Assembly (NCBI GenBank): GCA_002748735.1
Contig: PDTC01000010.1
Coordinates: forward strand, 124,001 to 188,000
Origin: Desulfobulbus propionicus
GTDB lineage: Bacteria; Desulfobacterota; Desulfobulbia; Desulfobulbales; Desulfobulbaceae
Reading direction: 5' to 3'
DNA length: 64,000 nucleotides
Each line of letters begins with the position of its first letter. Position 1 is the first letter of the stretch. Shown piece by piece: positions 61,525 to 64,000 of the stretch. The position numbers and the translations under genes are program-made. Below the pieces are notes generated by a model. The model made no database searches, was not told where the DNA came from, and saw only the letters and a list, made by a program, of their open reading frames with translations.

Positions 61525-62634
61525 TCAGAGCACGCTCCAGGGCTTGGGCATGAAGATCTGCGAATAAAGGTCCAGGGCATACCGATCTGTCATGCCAGCG
61601 ATAAAGTCGCAGACCTGTCGGCGGCGGCGCCGTTTCTCATCAGATGATACCGGGATACTCAGCGGCGTTTGCCAGCCATTGCTGCGGGAGGGTAGTTCAT
61701 GCTCAAGGAAATAGGCGTACAGGTCGCTGATAATCCGCTGGGCCTTCTCAAACTCGCGATGCACTCGCCAGGCCCGGTAGACATTGTCATAGAGAAAGGT
61801 GCGCAATTCGGTGATGATCTCGTTCATCCTTGCGCTGAGCCTGAGCGTACCCTCGTCACGTGCCAAGGTGGTGCGCACCAGGTCGTCGACCATGGCGCCC
61901 ACCCGTCGGGATGGTCTGTCGCCGAGGACACGGCGCAGATGAGGCGGCAGGTCAGTCTCTTTGAGCATCCCGGCACGCAGCGCATCGTCCATGTCATGGT
62001 TCACATAGGCAATGATATCAGCAACCCGAACCACCTGTCCCTCCATGGTCGCCGGCAGCAGGGACTGGTTTGCTGGCAGGATCTCACGGTTACCCTTGCT
62101 GTGCTTGAGGATACCGTTGCGCACCTCCCAGGTCAGATTCAGGCCACGACCGTCCCGTTCAAGAAAATCAACGATACGCAGACTCTGGCGATAATGCTGA
62201 AAGCCGCCGGGATGCAACTTGTTGAGGCTGTACTCCCCTGCATGGCCGAACGGGGTATGGCCCAGGTCATGACCAAGGGCGATGGCCTCTGTCAGGTACT
62301 CGTTTAGGCGCAGGCAGACACTGACAGTCCTGGCGATCTGCGCCACCTCAAGGACATGGGTCAACCGGGTGCGGTAATGGTCGCCGGCCGGGGCCAGAAA
62401 GACTTGGGTTTTGTGCTTGAGGCGACGAAAGGTCTTGGAGTGAATAATCCGGTCACGGTCACGCTGGAAGCAGGTCCTGAGAGCACAGACCGATTTCTCT
62501 CTTTTTCGTCGGCCCCGGGTCTGTACACTCAGGCAGGCATAGCTGGAAAGCACCAGAGGCTCGCGCTCTTCCTGCTGTTCACGAATACTGAGTGTTCGCC
62601 GGTTCGTCATCGTCACTCGTTCCGAGGCTGGCAT
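61525..62634 (-). CDS. dgt: Deoxyguanosinetriphosphate triphosphohydrolase-like protein
   Basis: A 369-residue HD-domain hydrolase of the Dgt family (dGTPase-like, type 2). The catalytic HD region is RRLKHKTQVFLAPAGDHYRTRLTHVLEVAQIARTV followed by AIALGHDLGHTPFGHAGE. NHDMDDALRAGML carries the later HD residues. The ATG at 62634 overlaps the prfB stop (TGATG); an ATG at 62610 is an alternative start, so the first 8 residues are uncertain. It likely cleaves dNTPs to nucleosides and tripolyphosphate. Confidence 0.92.
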   Translation of the reverse strand: MPASERVTMTNRRTLSIREQQEEREPLVLSSYACLSVQTRGRRKREKSVCALRTCFQRDRDRIIHSKTFRRLKHKTQVFLAPAGDHYRTRLTHVLEVAQIARTVSVCLRLNEYLTEAIALGHDLGHTPFGHAGEYSLNKLHPGGFQHYRQSLRIVDFLERDGRGLNLTWEVRNGILKHSKGNREILPANQSLLPATMEGQVVRVADIIAYVNHDMDDALRAGMLKETDLPPHLRRVLGDRPSRRVGAMVDDLVRTTLARDEGTLRLSARMNEIITELRTFLYDNVYRAWRVHREFEKAQRIISDLYAYFLEHELPSRSNGWQTPLSIPVSSDEKRRRRRQVCDFIAGMTDRYALDLYSQIFMPKPWSVL

Positions 62635-63747
62635 CAGTGTGGCTGCCAGAGGAGATACGCCTTGATAAACGCGTCCAGACGACCGTCTAGTACAGCGTCA
62701 ACATTGCCGTCCTCATGGCTGGTGCGGTGATCCTTGATCATCCGGTACGGCTGCAGGACATAACTGCGTATCTGACTGCCCCAGGCAATGTCTTTCTTAT
62801 CACCGTGCAGATTCTCCTGCTCCTGGGCCTGGGCCTCGCGCTCCTGTTCATACAGGCGGGCCATGAGCATCTTCATGGCCATATCCTTGTTGCGGTGCTG
62901 AGATCGCTCATTCTGGCACTGTACGACGATGCCGGTGGGCAGATGGGTGATACGGATCGCCGAATCAGTCTTGTTGACGTGCTGGCCGCCAGCACCACTG
63001 GCCCGGTAGGTGTCGATGCGCAGGTCCTTGTCGCTGACATTCACCTCGACATCCTCATCCAGCTCGGGCAGAACCATGACCGAGGCAAAGCTGGTATGGC
63101 GACGCCCCGAGGCATCAAACGGCGAAATACGGACCAGTCGATGGATTCCCACCTCGCTGCGCAGTAATCCGTAGCTGTTGGCCCCCTGCACCAGTACCGT
63201 AACACTCTTGACCCCGGCCTCGTCACCGGGCAGGTAGTCGAGGATGTCGGTCTTGAACCCCTTGTCCTCAGCCCAGCGCAGGTACATACGCATGAGCATG
63301 CCCACCCAGTCCTGGGCCTCGGTGCCACCGGCGCCGGCATGGATAGTCAGCAGCGCGTTGGCAGCATCATGTTCACCGCTGAACATGCACTGCAGCTCGA
63401 CCTCGCCGATCTGCTCGTCGAGGATGCCAAGGCTTTCCACCACCTCCTGGTAGGTTTCGGCATCTTCTTCTTCCAGGGCCATCTCCAGGAGCATGCCGGT
63501 CTCTTCGAGCTCACGAAAGTTCCGTTCCCAGGCTGTAATGACATCCTGCAGCTGTCCCAGCTCTTTTTGGACCTTTCTGGCTTTGGCCTGATCGTTCCAG
63601 AAATCCGGCATTAACGACTGTTTTTCCAACAGGGCCACAGCTTCTTTTTTGCTGTCCAAGTCAAAGATGCTCCTTCAGGGCCAGCATCTTTCCCCTGAGA
63701 TCATTGATCCGCTGTCTCGACTCAGCCGCTTCACTCACCTCAGCCAT
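62634..63747 (-). CDS. prfB: Peptide chain release factor 2, with programmed +1 frameshift
   Basis: RF2 terminates at UGA and UAA. The long frame ends at 63659 and lacks an N-terminus. Upstream, an ATG at 63747 with GAGGTGG before it begins 28 codons (MAEVSEAAES...LKEHL) that reach an in-frame TGA at 63663-63661. The sequence AAGGAGCATCTTTGAC supplies the internal Shine-Dalgarno AGGAG, the slippery CTT and the TGA-C context. A +1 shift there joins the two frames to give 370 residues, the normal RF2 length. The catalytic loop GGQ lies in RASGAGGQHVNKTDSAIRITHLPTGIVVQCQNERSQHRNKD. The N-terminal coiled coil and SPFDASGRRHTSFASV are present. Confidence 0.97.
63655..63675 (-). promoter_or_regulatory. 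prfB programmed +1 frameshift site
   Basis: On the mRNA: AAGGAG, then CAT, then CTT TGA C. The ribosome pauses at the in-frame TGA when RF2 is scarce, and the CTT-tRNA slips to TTT. Spacing between AGGAG and the slip codon is 3 nt, as in the E. coli site. Confidence 0.95.
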
Positions 63748-63911
63748 ATCCACCTCGTTGCCCCGCAGTGAAAACATCACCAGGGCCTTTGCCTAGTACA
63801 TTTTTCGAAATCTTTAATAATAAACGGTTGGCGCTCACAACTCAAGCATGTTCTTGCGGTATGCCAAACATCAACACAACACCACCAAAAAACCAGACCT
63901 GTTAATCGCGT

Positions 63912-63940
63912 CCAGGGGAACCTCCAATTCTGTCCCCTGG
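63912..63940 (-). terminator. Hairpin after the window-end gene
   Basis: CCAGGGGA (63912-63919) pairs with TCCCCTGG (63933-63940), 13-nt loop, directly after the TAA of the partial gene. No T-run follows on either strand, so this may be a 3'-end structure rather than an intrinsic terminator. Confidence 0.4.
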
Positions 63941-64000
63941 TTACCGGCGCCGGAAAAGTACAAGGGGGAGAATCAGTGCCAGACAGGCTGCGCCAAAGTG
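63941..64000 (-). CDS. C-terminal end of a membrane protein, possibly Lnt (partial)
   Basis: The minus strand is open from the window edge to a TAA at 63943-63941 and encodes HFGAACLALILPLVLFRRR, a hydrophobic stretch followed by arginines. That is a typical terminal TM helix. Apolipoprotein N-acyltransferase often precedes prfB in related bacteria and ends this way, so Lnt is a plausible but unproven identity. The rest is outside the window. Confidence 0.5.
   Translation of the reverse strand, partial: HFGAACLALILPLVLFRRR

Noticed and set aside
60213-61553. 446-codon plus-strand ORF opposite valS
   Set aside because: Antisense to valS core motifs; long open antisense frames are expected at this GC content.

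Overview
The window is a typical chromosomal segment of an anaerobic Gram-negative bacterium, most likely a Desulfobacterota member near the Desulfobulbales. This placement is an inference from gene content and gene style: LPS heptose genes, a HACN-type leuCD pair, a MoaD plus HesA/ThiF pair of the kind seen near tungsten enzymes, large PAS-rich kinases, and a Pil-Chp-like chemosensory cluster. It does not rest on a marker-gene tree. Most of the sequence looks GC-rich (high fifties by eye). I see no prophage, insertion sequence or CRISPR array.

Layout. 1-7.5 kb: a minus-strand run of a YejA-like binding protein, a CDF metal exporter of visibly lower GC, TsaE, a YcaO-TPR protein, heptosyltransferase WaaF and GmhB. 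7.8-12.5 kb: leuC-leuD-aminotransferase on the plus strand, converging on a second, very different YcaO protein. 12.9-18.2 kb: three tandem genes for secreted beta-helix proteins. They hold four copies of one unit, share an identical 16-residue C-terminal tail, and each has the same structured 5' leader. 18.2-27.4 kb: an aldo/keto reductase, tRNA-Pro, and the classic thrS-infC-rpmI-rplT-pheS-pheT-ihfA-merR translation operon, with an AUU start on infC, preceded by tRNA-Val. 27.5-30.5 kb: dnaX-ybaB-recR with the SRP RNA upstream; dnaX carries a probable programmed -1 frameshift signal. 30.7-36.5 kb: a hybrid histidine kinase, then rsmI, an inositol-phosphatase-family enzyme and a DMT transporter. 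36.7-47.9 kb: a DUF937 protein and a nine-gene minus-strand chemosensory operon. This encodes a PatA-like zinc-ribbon/TPR/receiver protein, CheY, three CheW proteins, a triple-HPt CheA with a receiver, a 51-residue small protein, a PilJ-like chemoreceptor and a LivK-type binding protein without transporter genes. 48.4-58.7 kb: a YchF-like P-loop protein, a MATE exporter, the E1-like and ubiquitin-like pair, a DUF3352-like exported protein, an ABC-F ATPase, a radical SAM protein, RNase III, tRNA-Cys and ThpR. 58.8-64.0 kb: valS, a dGTPase-like hydrolase, prfB with its +1 frameshift, and the tail of a membrane protein that may be Lnt.

The most interesting parts are the beta-helix array (duplication, in-frame fusion, invariant tail, conserved leader) and the chemosensory operon with its orphan binding protein and small protein. 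The two unrelated-looking YcaO proteins and the three recoding or start-codon signals (dnaX, prfB, infC) also stand out.
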